Made by a program: the position numbers and the translations under genes. 64,000 nt of DNA from Bacteroidota bacterium (GTDB lineage: Bacteria; Bacteroidota; Bacteroidia; 2-12-FULL-35-15): assembly GCA_017303895.1 (NCBI GenBank), contig JAFLBF010000004.1, positions 20,910-84,909 of the forward strand, given 5' to 3'. Shown piece by piece: positions 32,099 to 42,658 of the stretch (position 1 is its first letter; each line of letters opens with the position of its first letter). Below the pieces are notes generated by a model. It saw only the letters and a program-made list of their open reading frames with translations. It searched no databases and was not told the DNA's origin.

Positions 32099-32683
32099 TC
32101 ATTTCTTTTCTAAAATAATAAACAACTCCCTGCCCGCTCTTGGTTTTATGGAATTATAGCAAGGGTCGAATGTTTTAAAGCTGAAATAAGGTTCAAAATA
32201 CTTGACATACTCTGCTTTATTTCCACCAAATGGCGGATGTGCCGTATTTAAAGGATCATCAAATAAAACACCGGCTAATTTTCCGTCTTTGTTCAAAAGA
32301 ACTGCCATTTTTTTAGCATAATTGGCACGTAAGGAAGGATCGATCGCACAAAAGAATGTTTGTTCAATGATCAGATCATAGGTATTGCTATGCTCGAAAA
32401 AATCACCATGGATCAATTGTTCTGCCGGGAAATCAGGCGATCGTTTCAAAATATTTTTCAACGGCTCTTGTGAGATATCAATTACAAACACATTTTTAAA
32501 TCCTTGTTTGTATAAATATTCTGCCTCATACGCATTTCCTGCACCTGGGATCAAGATCTTCAGTCCCTTGTTCGCTAATTGATCAATGTATTCCTTTAAA
32601 GGAGCACTCACCTCTCCTACATCCCAACCTGTTTCCTGATCATTATAACGCTTGGTCCAATATTCCTGATTGAGTTCTATCAT
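32099..32683 (-). CDS. Thiopurine-S-methyltransferase-family SAM methyltransferase
   Basis: 194 residues. The TPMT family start is seen in YWTKRYNDQETGWDVGEVSA. Motif I is ILIPGAGNAYEAEYL (about 43-57), then VIDIS for motif II, LIHGDFFE, and IIEQTFFCAIDPSLR (about 105-119), the family-specific catalytic region. TPMT-like enzymes of bacteria methylate thiol, selenium or halide substrates; the substrate here is unknown. First backbone gene right of the accessory block, 10 bases from the DUF5686 gene stop and probably co-transcribed with it. Confidence 0.9.
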   Translation of the reverse strand: MIELNQEYWTKRYNDQETGWDVGEVSAPLKEYIDQLANKGLKILIPGAGNAYEAEYLYKQGFKNVFVIDISQEPLKNILKRSPDFPAEQLIHGDFFEHSNTYDLIIEQTFFCAIDPSLRANYAKKMAVLLNKDGKLAGVLFDDPLNTAHPPFGGNKAEYVKYFEPYFSFKTFDPCYNSIKPRAGRELFIILEKK

Positions 32684-32693
32684 ACTAGAAGTT

Positions 32694-35219
32694 TTAGAAT
32701 GAGAATTGGAAACCGGCTTTTATTCCCCAGTTACTAATGGTATTTCCCGGATTCGCTGCTTCGTAATCTTTTTTATAAAAATCATCATTATAGGTTAAAC
32801 GGTATAATACATCAACACGGATCAGATTAAAAATATTCTCCACTCCCAGGTCCGCTTCAAAATATGGCACATCATCCATCACCGTAAAATTATTATTGGC
32901 ATTGAATCGTTTGTTCTGCTGACTTAAAGTTCCATACACCATGTTTATACCAACCACTTCCCTCCAATTCAGTTTTTTAAGTGCCGGAACACGATTAAAG
33001 AACAATCCACTAAAATGATGCTGCCAAAAAGCTTGTACATATTGGTCGCTGACAAATTCAAAGAAATTCATTTGATTAAAGGTGTTCGATCCATAAAAGA
33101 AGGTTTCATTTCCACGTGGGATCTCCAACAACGTATATGGTACTTCCGAAAACACTTTTCCTGCTTTCAAAAATACTTGTGAATAACCAAGTGTTGCCGA
33201 ACGGAAACGATTCGTATAGGAAACACTTAATTTATAATATTCAAAGTCGCCATCAAACACATCTTTTATGGCAGCAGTAAAATTCAACCCGATCACAGCA
33301 GATTTTTTATTTCCAAAACTGATCCGTTCATTTCCGTTCTGAACATATCGCTCTTTTGCTGATAAACGAAGATCCAACATTGCTTCTGTGATAGAATATT
33401 TACGTTGCTGAAAAATATTGAACTCATCGGGAGCAACCGTAAGATCAAATAAAGGAGATGTTCTTACATTCTGAAAGGTTACTTTGGAACTTAATCCAAT
33501 ATTAAAATCTTTTTCATACCAGAGTCTTCCCTCCTGCACCTTTACTAACCTGGAAAAATTACCAATATTGGAAGAGAAGTTGTATAAATTGTTAGGTGAC
33601 TGCCCAAGGTTGATGTTCTGAGAGAAGTTAAAACTTGTCCCGATTTGATCGATGTCATCACGATACTGAATTCCCACTTTACTCCAAGGGAAACGGGTAA
33701 GGATACGTTCTACCTGCAAGTTATATTTAAAACGCTGATCTCTGAATCCATAAGCACCGTAGCCTCTGATCACCCAATCCTTACTAAGTTTGGCATTGGT
33801 ACGGAACCCTAACTTCACTTTGTTTCCTTCCACCTGATTATAGCTGTAGAGCTGCATGTAATGTCCCAGATCAACCGGTCCAAAATCTTTGTATCCTGAA
33901 AACAAGAAATACAACACATTCACTGCATTTTTGATGAAAGGAATACTTCGCACAGTATCGATCATGTCGTATGATTTCGCCTCCAGAGGAGTTAATCGTT
34001 CATGACGATTGCCGCCCCACCAGGAAGTATCTTTGATGATGGCATCTTCGGCATACTGGATGCGGGTTTCATAAAAATCGTTTTGCTTTGGCTTGTTCAC
34101 AACAAAATTGCGATTGGAATTATAGGTTCGAACGATCAAACTCACAAACTTATCTGTTAATGTAGAATAATCGACCACCGTGCGGGTTTGCTCCGGCACC
34201 CAAATTCCAGCTTCGGTAGGGATCAATACTTGTTGAATACGTGCACGGTCGAGCCAGTTAAAGTTCACATCAGGAGTTATTTCCAGATCGAGCTGCTTAA
34301 TGGCAAAGGTGGTATCGGTGATCCATAAAGAGCCGGTAAAAGCAAGATCTTTTTTGTTCTTCGGACGGCAATCGATTCGATAACATCTGAATCCATCAAT
34401 GATCATACTATCGATCAAATAGTAGTTGTAAAACAACATGGCATTATCAGCGATCGGATTTAAAATATCCTTCGCTTGTAAGGTGATCACATTATTACCA
34501 AAGTTATAGTTCTGAAAGTCGGTACCGGTTAACTGCGAAACCGCACTTCCATCCTTCATTCCCACAAACTTGATTTTTACAGCACTTACCTCTTCCCTTT
34601 TTTTATCGGCTACTTTGTAGGAATAAATATCGGAGATCACTTCACTCATCATCACAGGAAGATTGGCTTTACTTTCTTCTCCTGCCAGCTGATCCAAGCT
34701 ATCCCACATATTTGTAAAACCTCTAAACAAACGCCATTTTCGCATTTTAGGTGTTACATTATCCACATCGGCCTCCTGCTTGGTATAGCTGGTGTATTGA
34801 ACCGATTCTAAATTATCGCGGTTGTATTTGTCTTTATTATCCTGTGCATTTTTAATGATCCTCAAAGCAGGATTCACTCCGGGACGCACCTCGATGGTAT
34901 TTAAGTTCAGTGCTTCCGGACTCAATTGAAAATCGATGACTTGTGTCGTACCTTTTTTTACCGGCTTCGCTTTTGATTTATAACCGATCAAGGAAACGAA
35001 GATGGAATCTTTAGGAGCTGTCGTTTTTAAAACATACTGTCCGTCAAAGTCGGTTACCGTACCTTGAAATGTTCCTTTGAAATAAATATTGGCAAAGGGA
35101 ACACCGTTGTTCGTGCCTATTTCAGTTACACGACCGGATATAACGGTTTCTTTCTGAGCAAAGAGGGACATGCTCAAAAGCAGAAAAAACAAACTATATT
35201 TTATTCTATTCAAAACCAT
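32694..35219 (-). CDS. DUF5686 outer-membrane protein with carboxypeptidase-regulatory-like domain
   Basis: 841 residues. A signal peptide (about 1-22) is followed by a CarboxypepD_reg-like domain (ISGRVTEIGTNNGVPFANIY, about 27-105). A central region contains YKSKAKPVKKGTTQVIDFQL and RPGVNPALRIIKNAQDNKDK, typical of the DUF5686 family. A long C-terminal beta-barrel ends WGIKAGFQFSF with a terminal Phe. Such proteins sit in the outer membrane of Bacteroidota and resemble TonB receptors without a plug; their transport role is unsettled. Confidence 0.9.
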   Translation of the reverse strand: MVLNRIKYSLFFLLLSMSLFAQKETVISGRVTEIGTNNGVPFANIYFKGTFQGTVTDFDGQYVLKTTAPKDSIFVSLIGYKSKAKPVKKGTTQVIDFQLSPEALNLNTIEVRPGVNPALRIIKNAQDNKDKYNRDNLESVQYTSYTKQEADVDNVTPKMRKWRLFRGFTNMWDSLDQLAGEESKANLPVMMSEVISDIYSYKVADKKREEVSAVKIKFVGMKDGSAVSQLTGTDFQNYNFGNNVITLQAKDILNPIADNAMLFYNYYLIDSMIIDGFRCYRIDCRPKNKKDLAFTGSLWITDTTFAIKQLDLEITPDVNFNWLDRARIQQVLIPTEAGIWVPEQTRTVVDYSTLTDKFVSLIVRTYNSNRNFVVNKPKQNDFYETRIQYAEDAIIKDTSWWGGNRHERLTPLEAKSYDMIDTVRSIPFIKNAVNVLYFLFSGYKDFGPVDLGHYMQLYSYNQVEGNKVKLGFRTNAKLSKDWVIRGYGAYGFRDQRFKYNLQVERILTRFPWSKVGIQYRDDIDQIGTSFNFSQNINLGQSPNNLYNFSSNIGNFSRLVKVQEGRLWYEKDFNIGLSSKVTFQNVRTSPLFDLTVAPDEFNIFQQRKYSITEAMLDLRLSAKERYVQNGNERISFGNKKSAVIGLNFTAAIKDVFDGDFEYYKLSVSYTNRFRSATLGYSQVFLKAGKVFSEVPYTLLEIPRGNETFFYGSNTFNQMNFFEFVSDQYVQAFWQHHFSGLFFNRVPALKKLNWREVVGINMVYGTLSQQNKRFNANNNFTVMDDVPYFEADLGVENIFNLIRVDVLYRLTYNDDFYKKDYEAANPGNTISNWGIKAGFQFSF

Positions 35220-35251
35220 TCATTATCTAACATCCGGTAGCGTATTTTGTT

Positions 35252-36667
35252 TTATGCCCGTTTCTCGAGCAAAACCACATTCTCCACATGATGTGTTTGT
35301 GGGAACATATCTACCGGCTGCACTTTTGTGACTTTATATTTTTGATCCAATAATTGCAGGTCTCTGGCCTGGGTAGCAGGATTACAACTCACATACACGA
35401 TCTTTTGAGGCTCAATCTCCAGGATCTTTTTTGTAACATCATCGTGCATTCCAGCACGAGGAGGATCTGTTATGATCACATCGGGCTTTCCGTTGGCTTG
35501 CACAAAAGCATCGTTCAACACATCTTTCATATCGCCTGCATAGAATGATGTATTCTCAATTCCATTCAGCTGAGCATTGATCTTTGCATCTTCAATAGCA
35601 GCCGGCACATATTCCACTCCTACTACTTTCTTGGCCTGATGTGCTACAAAGTTGGCAATAGTTCCTGTTCCGGTGTAAAGATCATACACTATTTCATTAC
35701 CGGTTAAGGCGACAAAATCACGTGTCACTTTATATAAATTGTAGGCTTGCTCAGAGTTAGTCTGATAAAAACTTTTCGGACCGATCTTAAATTTCAATCC
35801 TTCCATGTTCTCATAAATGCTGTCGTTCCCTTTGTAAACTCTGATGTCAAGGTCGCCAATGGTATCATTCTTCTTTGAATTGATCACATATTGCAAAGAG
35901 GTGATCTGTGGGAATTGAGCAGACAAATGCTCCAACAAAGCTGCGATGTTCTCTTTATCATCATAATAAAAAGAGATGATCACCATCCATTCACCAGTTG
36001 AAGTGCTACGGATAATGATATTACGAAGTAAACCGATTTGTTCGCGCAGATCAAAAAACCTCAATCCATTTTTTAATGCAAATTCTTTTACAGCTAAACG
36101 GATACTATTGGAAGGTTCTTCCTGAAGGTAACAAGTATCAATATCCAGCACTTTATCAAACAAGCCGGGGATATGGAATCCTAAAGCATTTCTATTATCG
36201 ATCGTCTGATTGGTTTCAATTTCTTCTACTGTCAACCATTTTTTATTGGAAAAGGTATATTCCAACTTATTTCGATAATGATAGGTCTTTTCTGATGGTA
36301 ATATCTTTTGTATCTCCGGTAATTCAATTTTTGCCAAACGTGTAAGCGCATCTGTCACCTGCTTCTGTTTGTAATACAACTGCCACTCATAACTCATGTT
36401 CTGCCATTTGCAGCCTCCACACACACCAAAATGCGAACACACTTCATCCACACGTTTATCGGAACGTTGCTTCACAGCGATGGTCTTTGCTTCTCGGTAT
36501 TTACTTTTTTTGCGAGTGATCTGCACATCCACCACATCACCGGGAACCGCCCCTTTGATAAACATCACATAATCTTCTGTTTTTGCCACCGCCTGACCGT
36601 CTGAACTTGCATCGATCACAGCAATGTTCTCAACGATTTGAGGAGGCTTTTTATCCATTTTTCTCAT
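35252..36667 (-). CDS. rlmD: 23S rRNA (uracil-C5)-methyltransferase of the RlmD/RumA family
   Basis: About 471 residues from the ATG at 36667 (MRKMDKKPPQ; 36658 also possible). A longer frame upstream runs into the divergent rocD gene and is rejected. A TRAM domain (VENIAVIDASSDGQAVAKTE, about 10-65) is followed by the Fe-S cysteines (CSHFGVCGGCKWQN), the SAM-binding DLYTGTGTIANFVA, the DPPRAGM motif, and SCNPATQARD with the catalytic Cys. It methylates U1939 or U747-like positions of 23S rRNA; the exact site is not decidable from sequence. The intergenic space to rocD is 67 bases. Confidence 0.93.
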   Translation of the reverse strand: MRKMDKKPPQIVENIAVIDASSDGQAVAKTEDYVMFIKGAVPGDVVDVQITRKKSKYREAKTIAVKQRSDKRVDEVCSHFGVCGGCKWQNMSYEWQLYYKQKQVTDALTRLAKIELPEIQKILPSEKTYHYRNKLEYTFSNKKWLTVEEIETNQTIDNRNALGFHIPGLFDKVLDIDTCYLQEEPSNSIRLAVKEFALKNGLRFFDLREQIGLLRNIIIRSTSTGEWMVIISFYYDDKENIAALLEHLSAQFPQITSLQYVINSKKNDTIGDLDIRVYKGNDSIYENMEGLKFKIGPKSFYQTNSEQAYNLYKVTRDFVALTGNEIVYDLYTGTGTIANFVAHQAKKVVGVEYVPAAIEDAKINAQLNGIENTSFYAGDMKDVLNDAFVQANGKPDVIITDPPRAGMHDDVTKKILEIEPQKIVYVSCNPATQARDLQLLDQKYKVTKVQPVDMFPQTHHVENVVLLEKRA

Positions 36668-36706
36668 AACGTGCGAAGTTACAAAAAGCCTTTCAAATAA
36701 TTTCCT

Positions 36707-36714
36707 TAAATTTG
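36707..36714 (+). promoter_or_regulatory. -7 promoter element of rocD
   Basis: TAAATTTG matches TAnnTTTG, 20 bases before the rocD ATG, in the 67-base divergent spacer with rlmD. Confidence 0.55.
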
Positions 36715-36734
36715 TAGTACTAAAACACTGAATT

Positions 36735-37982
36735 ATGTCGACTATTATGACCAACAAGATCACAGCCAAACAAGCAATAGAACTGGAAGATAAACACGGA
36801 GCACACAACTATCATCCCTTACCGGTGGTATTGGAGCGTGGAGAAGGTGTATATGTTTGGGATGTGGACGGGAAACAATATTTCGACTTTCTGGCGGCAT
36901 ATAGTGCAGTAAACCAAGGACACTGCCATCCAAAGATCGTTTCGGCTTTGGTGGAACAAGCACAAAAATTAACCCTTACTTCCAGAGCATTTTACAATGA
37001 TTCATTGGGAGAATATGAAAAATTCATCACTGCTTACTTTGGTTTCGACAAAGTATTACCGATGAATACAGGTGCAGAAGGAGTGGAAACAGCCTTAAAA
37101 TTAGCTCGTAAATGGGCCTATGAAAAAAAAGGAGTGGCAGAAAATGAAGCAAAGATCATCGTTTGCAAAAATAATTTCCATGGGCGTACGATCTCTATTG
37201 TATCGGCCAGCAACGATCCTGATGCCCGTCAAAACTTCGGACCTTTCACTCCAGGAATTATGGCAGTAGAATACAACAATGTAGCAGATCTTGAAAAAAC
37301 ATTGAATGAATATGGAAAAACATCTGCTGCATTCTTAATAGAACCTATTCAAGGTGAAGCAGGAGTTATTGTTCCTGATGAGGGATATCTGAAAAAATGT
37401 TATGATCTGTGTAAAGCGCACAATGTGCTTTTCATTGCGGATGAGATCCAATCCGGTTTAGGAAGAACAGGCAAGCGTTTAGCTTGTGATCATGAAGGCG
37501 TACATCCTGATATGTTAATCCTTGGAAAAGCACTATCGGGAGGAACATACCCTGTATCAGCTGTTTTAGCGAATGATGACATCATGCTATGTATTAAGCC
37601 GGGACAGCATGGTTCTACCTATGGTGGCAATCCGATGGCCTGCAAAGTAGGGATCACAGCTTTAACAGTTTTAAAAGAAGAAAAACTTTCGGAGAATTCG
37701 GAACGATTAGGAAAAATATTATTGTCAGAATTAAAAGCCATTCAAGCATCTCATCCTGAGATCGTGAAAGCGGTGAGAGGAAAAGGACTTTGGGCTGCGA
37801 TGGTGATCAATGAGAAGAATGGCAAAACAGCCTGGGATGTGTGTATCGATCTGATGAATAATGGCTTATTAGCAAAACCAACACATGGTGATACTATCCG
37901 ATTTGCACCACCTTTGGTGATCAATGAGGAACAACTGATGGAATGTGTTTCGATCATTCGAAAAGTGATCAAGAACTTTTAA
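36735..37982 (+). CDS. rocD: Ornithine aminotransferase
   Basis: 415 residues, class III PLP aminotransferase. Diagnostic stretches are [19 protein letters not shown] (about 19-37, typical for ornithine aminotransferase), [74 protein letters not shown], and [17 protein letters not shown] with the PLP-binding Lys. It converts ornithine plus 2-oxoglutarate to glutamate semialdehyde and glutamate, linking arginine and proline metabolism; a proline dehydrogenase gene lies at 60-61 kb. A perfect terminator follows the stop. ATG 36735 is used; the ATG at 36747 is an alternative. Confidence 0.95.
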   Translation: MSTIMTNKITAKQAIELEDKHGAHNYHPLPVVLERGEGVYVWDVDGKQYFDFLAAYSAVNQGHCHPKIVSALVEQAQKLTLTSRAFYNDSLGEYEKFITAYFGFDKVLPMNTGAEGVETALKLARKWAYEKKGVAENEAKIIVCKNNFHGRTISIVSASNDPDARQNFGPFTPGIMAVEYNNVADLEKTLNEYGKTSAAFLIEPIQGEAGVIVPDEGYLKKCYDLCKAHNVLFIADEIQSGLGRTGKRLACDHEGVHPDMLILGKALSGGTYPVSAVLANDDIMLCIKPGQHGSTYGGNPMACKVGITALTVLKEEKLSENSERLGKILLSELKAIQASHPEIVKAVRGKGLWAAMVINEKNGKTAWDVCIDLMNNGLLAKPTHGDTIRFAPPLVINEEQLMECVSIIRKVIKNF

Positions 37983-37983
37983 T

Positions 37984-38015
37984 AAAAAAGCCTCAACAAA
38001 TGTTGAGGCTTTTTT
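37984..38015. terminator. Bidirectional terminator after rocD
   Basis: AAAAAAGCCTCAACA pairs perfectly with TGTTGAGGCTTTTTT (15 bp, 2-base loop). It serves rocD on plus and the secreted protein gene (stop at 38022) on minus. Confidence 0.9.
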
Positions 38016-38021
38016 ATTCTA

Positions 38022-39365
38022 TTATTTATTTACTATTATCTTTTTCTGAATCATATCATTTTCCGATTTAAGACTGAAAAGATAGCACCCATTTTCAATT
38101 GAATTTAATTCAAGTCTCTTAACATTTTCATTTTTTATTGATTCTGTTAAAACAAGCCTTCCTGTAAGATCAAATAATTCTATAATTCCATTCTCGATTT
38201 GTTTCTCACCAAAGGAAATTGTCAACGTTTCTTGAGCAGGATTAGGACTAATTACTATTTGAGATAGATCCAAATCCGTAATACCTGTAAACAGTACTGG
38301 GCTTAAATTAGAGATACTGTAATCATTAAAAGATCTGGAAGGCTGACAGGGAACAGGAGGAATTACAGAAACGGCATAATAGTTAATTCCTGACGCAGGA
38401 TTAACATCTGTATAAGTTGTATTTGAAGCGGAGATAGAATCGTACAAAACAATAGAAGATGGCGTTGCTCCTCTATAGATAAAATAGGTTCCATACGAAA
38501 ACCCTTGATAAGGATTCCAGGACAGCTGAGGATATCCGGTTGCTAAATTACTGCTTGTTAAAAGATGAATTGTTTGATGAGCAGGTGCTACCATTGAATG
38601 TCCACAGGTATCAGCCGTTTCTATTCTATATTTATGAGATTGGATCATGGGGTTTGCCAACACGTCTTCATATACAGAAGTGTCTGTACTTGGCACAGAA
38701 GCTATAGTAGAATAAACGCCCATGGTAGTAGTTTCTCTCTGTATGTTATAGAAACCAAAGAATTGCGGATCCTTATCCCAAAAAACAATATTATGATTCA
38801 CAGAATGATCAGTAGTTACTTTACAAATCTGTTGTTGAAAAACCGGAACAACCGAGCATGCAATAGTAGTAGTGTCGCAAGCTGCACCGGTACCGGAAGT
38901 TTGAGAAATGTTCACTGTACCCGGCTGATTTGAAAAATTTGTGATCAGGACCTTATAATATTGTCCGGTTAAGGCATTTGGAATGATAATGGTTTCTTGT
39001 GTAGATGTAGAAAAACTACAGTCAACTATCTGCGTAGAATCCATGCCACAGAATGATGAGGACGAAAGTGGTCCCCAAACAACAAAATCAGCATCCATTC
39101 CCGATCCTGATGAGCCAACACATTGCATGTTCAAGGTAATTGGTCCTGAAATACAAACATCCAAATAGAGCCATAATGGATTCGGAGTACTTTGTAAACA
39201 ACCATAATCGTTAGTTGTATCGGAATATACAACACCTGTATCCATCACATATGAATATGTAGAACCAGTAGCAAACAAATAAGGTGTTGAGCATGTGTTT
39301 TGTGCGGATAGTTGATACGTGCAAAACAAAATCAGTACTAAAGAAAGGGAGTAGCGTTTTTTCAT
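38022..39365 (-). CDS. T9SS-exported secreted protein with fibronectin-like region
   Basis: 447 residues. The signal peptide (about 1-21, ending LSAQ) is followed by a Cys-containing beta-domain (LWLYLDVCISGPITLNMQCV) and a repeated beta-sandwich region (about 180-360, with SHKYRIETADTCG and GINYYAVSVIPPVPCQ) that resembles fibronectin type III units. The C-terminal sorting domain is clear: ISPNPAQETLTISFGEK, IIELFDLTGRLVLTES, then ENDMIQKKIIVNK. It would be exported by the type IX system and retained at the surface. Function unknown. Confidence 0.85.
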   Translation of the reverse strand: MKKRYSLSLVLILFCTYQLSAQNTCSTPYLFATGSTYSYVMDTGVVYSDTTNDYGCLQSTPNPLWLYLDVCISGPITLNMQCVGSSGSGMDADFVVWGPLSSSSFCGMDSTQIVDCSFSTSTQETIIIPNALTGQYYKVLITNFSNQPGTVNISQTSGTGAACDTTTIACSVVPVFQQQICKVTTDHSVNHNIVFWDKDPQFFGFYNIQRETTTMGVYSTIASVPSTDTSVYEDVLANPMIQSHKYRIETADTCGHSMVAPAHQTIHLLTSSNLATGYPQLSWNPYQGFSYGTYFIYRGATPSSIVLYDSISASNTTYTDVNPASGINYYAVSVIPPVPCQPSRSFNDYSISNLSPVLFTGITDLDLSQIVISPNPAQETLTISFGEKQIENGIIELFDLTGRLVLTESIKNENVKRLELNSIENGCYLFSLKSENDMIQKKIIVNK

Positions 39366-39424
39366 TTTCGCGAAGTTTTATCTAATCAAATTTAGAAAAA
39401 AAACGCAGAAAAGCAAATTTTGTA

Positions 39425-40156
39425 TTATAACCTAAACCCGAAAGTGATCGCCAAATTAGGCTCTTTGATCTTTATATCATTCGATCTCTGATATCCTTCA
39501 TAGCGGATCCTTGAAATACCATAACGCATGGTTAATTCAACAAACAAAGCCCTTCCTGTATCGCGGTAATTTTTTTGGAGACCAAAACCTCCAAAGAAAA
39601 ATGCATTAAATCCTTTCGTCACAAACTCATGTTCAAAACCTATATCTCCCTTTCCATCATAAGGTGAAGTGCCGGTTGAATCGTTCGTAATAACAACATA
39701 GGAATTAAAAATATAACGTGCCCCTACTCCACCTAATACATAAGGTGTGGCTCCATATTCACGTTCACTGTTCATAGCCAACTTCAATCCTATTGGTAAT
39801 TGAAGTTCGTTGTAACGAAGATCATGAGTGTAGGCATAGGAACCATCGAACAAATAAGTTCCACCGAGTGCTTTGTAATAACCTTTGAAGGTAAGTCCCT
39901 GGCTCAGATATTCTAATCCTACCAGCAAATTGGTTCTCCGGGCAATCACGACCTCTGCTTTATACGCCACATTCGCACCTAATTTACGTTTAGTTCCGGT
40001 GGTCATTTGCGGGTGATTATAAAAAAAGGAGATCACAGGTCCAGCGCTCACGCGATGATGAAGCGTACCTACATGATAACCATATTGTGCCATTATTTCT
40101 ATTGAAGAACAAGCAAACAGTACAAGTAAAATGAATATGGAAAATACTTTTTTCAT
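39425..40156 (-). CDS. Outer-membrane beta-barrel protein
   Basis: 243 residues with a signal peptide (about 1-23, ending SIEIMAQ). The rest alternates hydrophobic and polar residues as in a beta-barrel, with YKAEVVIARRTNLLVGLEYLS-like strands, and ends FGFRL. It resembles small porin or PorT-like barrels of the phylum, but no specific family is certain. Its start abuts the amidohydrolase stop with no gap, so it closes that operon. Confidence 0.75.
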   Translation of the reverse strand: MKKVFSIFILLVLFACSSIEIMAQYGYHVGTLHHRVSAGPVISFFYNHPQMTTGTKRKLGANVAYKAEVVIARRTNLLVGLEYLSQGLTFKGYYKALGGTYLFDGSYAYTHDLRYNELQLPIGLKLAMNSEREYGATPYVLGGVGARYIFNSYVVITNDSTGTSPYDGKGDIGFEHEFVTKGFNAFFFGGFGLQKNYRDTGRALFVELTMRYGISRIRYEGYQRSNDIKIKEPNLAITFGFRL

Positions 40157-41899
40157 CTATTGCATGGAATATACTTTTTCACCATTAATAAATGTGCTCA
40201 ACACTTTTGAATGAGGAACTTTATCGATCTCGCATTTCATAATATCGGTATCAAGTATAATGAAATCAGCAAATTTACCGGCTTCAATACTTCCTTTTTC
40301 TTTTTCTTCAAAGTTCGCATAAGCTCCCCAAATGGTCATTCCACGTAATGTATTTTCTCTTGACAAAGCATTCTCCATTTGAAAACCCTCTTTTGGAAAT
40401 CCTTTCAGATCCTTTCGGGCAACTGCAGCATAAAACGTGTAAAACGGACTGATGTGTTCCACCGGAAAATCTGTACCTAATGCGAGCATACCGCAGGCTT
40501 TTAGCTGATCATTGTACGCATAGGCATATTTAACACGCTCCTCTCCCAAACGGTCTTTTGCCCAATACATATCGCTGGTAGCATGTGTAGGTTGAACAGA
40601 TGGAATGATCTGCTTATCGAAACCCATTTTAAGTATGGCAGCTGGTGCAACTTGGAAATGCTCTATTCTCCATCTGGCATCCAGCTTTGGAGGCAAGGTA
40701 CTTTGTCGCATTCTGTTTTCCATAAAATGTTTTTGATAAATGGACAACATCATTCCTGTTGCTGAATCACCGATACAATGAGAATTCATTTGAAATCCTT
40801 TATTCAACATAACAACAGCCATGCTATCAAAATATTCCGGCTTATTCAATAAAAAACCTTGTTCATCCTGCATATCTGAGTATGGCTGCATCAAGCAAGC
40901 ACCACGTGAACCCAATGCACCATCCACATAAAATTTAAACGAACAGACATTTAAACGATCCGTTTTATAAGGTCCATTTTTCAGGTAATATTCCAGATTA
41001 TCTGCACTATCGGAGAGCATAGCATAGATGCGCATTTTTAAAGATCCGCTCTTTTGCATTTTATCGATCACCTGAATGGTCGACCGCATCAAGCCGGCAT
41101 CATCAACTGTTGTTAATCCAACAGCCAAACAATTCTTTTCTGCTGCCAACAAGGCTTTTTCTGTTTCTTTTGGGGAAGCTTTCGGAATAGCTTTTTTCAC
41201 TAATTGAACAGCATTATCAACCAGAATACCGCTGGGCATGGCAATCGGATAATTCAAATGCATTACTTCTGAAGCCAGTTCTTTTTCCAGCCAAATTTCT
41301 TCCCCGCCTTGCTCTTTAGTAATAAGATCGATCTCGATCACTCCACCACTGATCTTTGTATCTGTTTTTACATGTGCTCTTCGCAATGCTTCTGCATTGG
41401 CTAGGGCTGCATGTCCATCAATACGTTCCAAAAAAACTGGTGTATTCGGAAAAAGTTTATCTAATTGATATCTGTCGGGGTACTCTTTCTTTTCCCAATC
41501 ATTTTGATCCCACCCTCTTCCAATGATCCAATCCGATTGATTTGTTTTAGAATACACTTTTACTCTTTCAATCACTTCATCGAATGATTGTGTTCCCACC
41601 AGATCCACCTCCTGCAAACCTCTTCCGTATTCATAAAAATGACAGTGTGAGTCGATAAAACCGGGATAAATAGCTTTACCATTCGCATCCAATGTTTCTT
41701 TTGCTACAAATTTCGATAAGATCTCTTCATCTGATCCAACAGCGATGAACTTACCTTCTTTTACAGCAAAGGCATGTGCATTAGAAAAGGATGAGTCAAC
41801 CGTATAAATGACCGCATGATGAACGATCAGATCGACTTCTTGTTGATGAGAACAAGAAAAAAACAATATCGAGCAAAGAATGACAATATACTTTTTCAT
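40157..41899 (-). CDS. Amidohydrolase-family lipoprotein (YtcJ-like)
   Basis: About 580 residues from the ATG at 41899; a TTG at 41902 overlaps nothing useful. VILCSILFFSC is a lipoprotein signal. The amidohydrolase-3 fold is shown by YPGFIDSHCHFYEYGRGLQEV with the first metal-binding His pair, MRIYAMLSDSADNLEYYL, DARWRIEHFQVA, and LGTDFPVEHISPFYTFYAA with the final Asp. YtcJ-type enzymes hydrolyse N-acyl or cyclic amides; the substrate is unknown. It lies between an SDR gene and a barrel protein, downstream of an amino-acid permease, suggesting use of amino-acid derivatives. Confidence 0.88.
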   Translation of the reverse strand: MKKYIVILCSILFFSCSHQQEVDLIVHHAVIYTVDSSFSNAHAFAVKEGKFIAVGSDEEILSKFVAKETLDANGKAIYPGFIDSHCHFYEYGRGLQEVDLVGTQSFDEVIERVKVYSKTNQSDWIIGRGWDQNDWEKKEYPDRYQLDKLFPNTPVFLERIDGHAALANAEALRRAHVKTDTKISGGVIEIDLITKEQGGEEIWLEKELASEVMHLNYPIAMPSGILVDNAVQLVKKAIPKASPKETEKALLAAEKNCLAVGLTTVDDAGLMRSTIQVIDKMQKSGSLKMRIYAMLSDSADNLEYYLKNGPYKTDRLNVCSFKFYVDGALGSRGACLMQPYSDMQDEQGFLLNKPEYFDSMAVVMLNKGFQMNSHCIGDSATGMMLSIYQKHFMENRMRQSTLPPKLDARWRIEHFQVAPAAILKMGFDKQIIPSVQPTHATSDMYWAKDRLGEERVKYAYAYNDQLKACGMLALGTDFPVEHISPFYTFYAAVARKDLKGFPKEGFQMENALSRENTLRGMTIWGAYANFEEKEKGSIEAGKFADFIILDTDIMKCEIDKVPHSKVLSTFINGEKVYSMQ

Positions 41900-41902
41900 C
41901 AA

Positions 41903-42655
41903 TTATTTACGGATGGTATTGGTTGCATTTGCCTGAACCGTAGGTGTGATGATCACATCACTGATATTCACATGTGCCGGACGGGATGCTGCCCAATAAA
42001 TAGTATCGGCAATATCTTCAGCCGTTAAGGGTTGTAATCCTTTATACACATTCTTAGCTCTTTCTTCATCGCCTTTATAACGAACAATACTAAACTCTGT
42101 TTCCACCATGCCGGGATGAATACCTGTTACTTTTATTCCATGTGGCAACATATCGATGCGCATGGCTTTATTAAGAGCATCCACTGCATGTTTGGTGGCA
42201 CAATACACATTTCCATTGGCATACACTTCTTTCCCGGCAATAGAACCAATATTTACAATATGCCCAAAACCATTTTGGATCATTAGCGGTGCCAATGTTC
42301 TGGTGATATATAACAAACCTTTGATATTAGTATCGATCATTCGCTCCCAGTCGTCAATGATTCCATCTTGAATAGGTCCAAGACCAACGGCTAGACCGGC
42401 ATTATTCACCAATACATTGATCTTTTTCCAATCGGTAGGAATTGAATTGACAGCAGCTTCCACTTCAGATAATTTTCTGACATCGAAATTTAAGGTCAAT
42501 ACGTCAATTTTATAGTTAGCTTTTAAATGAGAAGAAAATTCCTCCAAACGCTCTTTTCTTCTTCCGGTAATGATAATATTATATCCATTCTTCGCAAAGA
42601 GTTCTGCTGTAGCTTTTCCTATTCCTGCTGTTGCACCTGTAATTAATGCGATCAT
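41903..42655 (-). CDS. Short-chain dehydrogenase/reductase (YdfG-like)
   Basis: 250 residues. The classical SDR order is complete: NADP-binding LITGATAGIGKATAELF (about 4-20, TGxxxGIG), RRKERLEEF with Arg that favours NADP, VNNAGLAVG, the catalytic Ser in IVNIGSIAGKEVY, and YCATKHAVDALNK with the Tyr/Lys pair. The relatives include the 3-hydroxy-acid/serine dehydrogenase YdfG. It starts 3 bases after the permease stop, so it is part of the permease-SDR-amidohydrolase-barrel operon. Confidence 0.92.
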   Translation of the reverse strand: MIALITGATAGIGKATAELFAKNGYNIIITGRRKERLEEFSSHLKANYKIDVLTLNFDVRKLSEVEAAVNSIPTDWKKINVLVNNAGLAVGLGPIQDGIIDDWERMIDTNIKGLLYITRTLAPLMIQNGFGHIVNIGSIAGKEVYANGNVYCATKHAVDALNKAMRIDMLPHGIKVTGIHPGMVETEFSIVRYKGDEERAKNVYKGLQPLTAEDIADTIYWAASRPAHVNISDVIITPTVQANATNTIRK

Positions 42656-42658
42656 AAT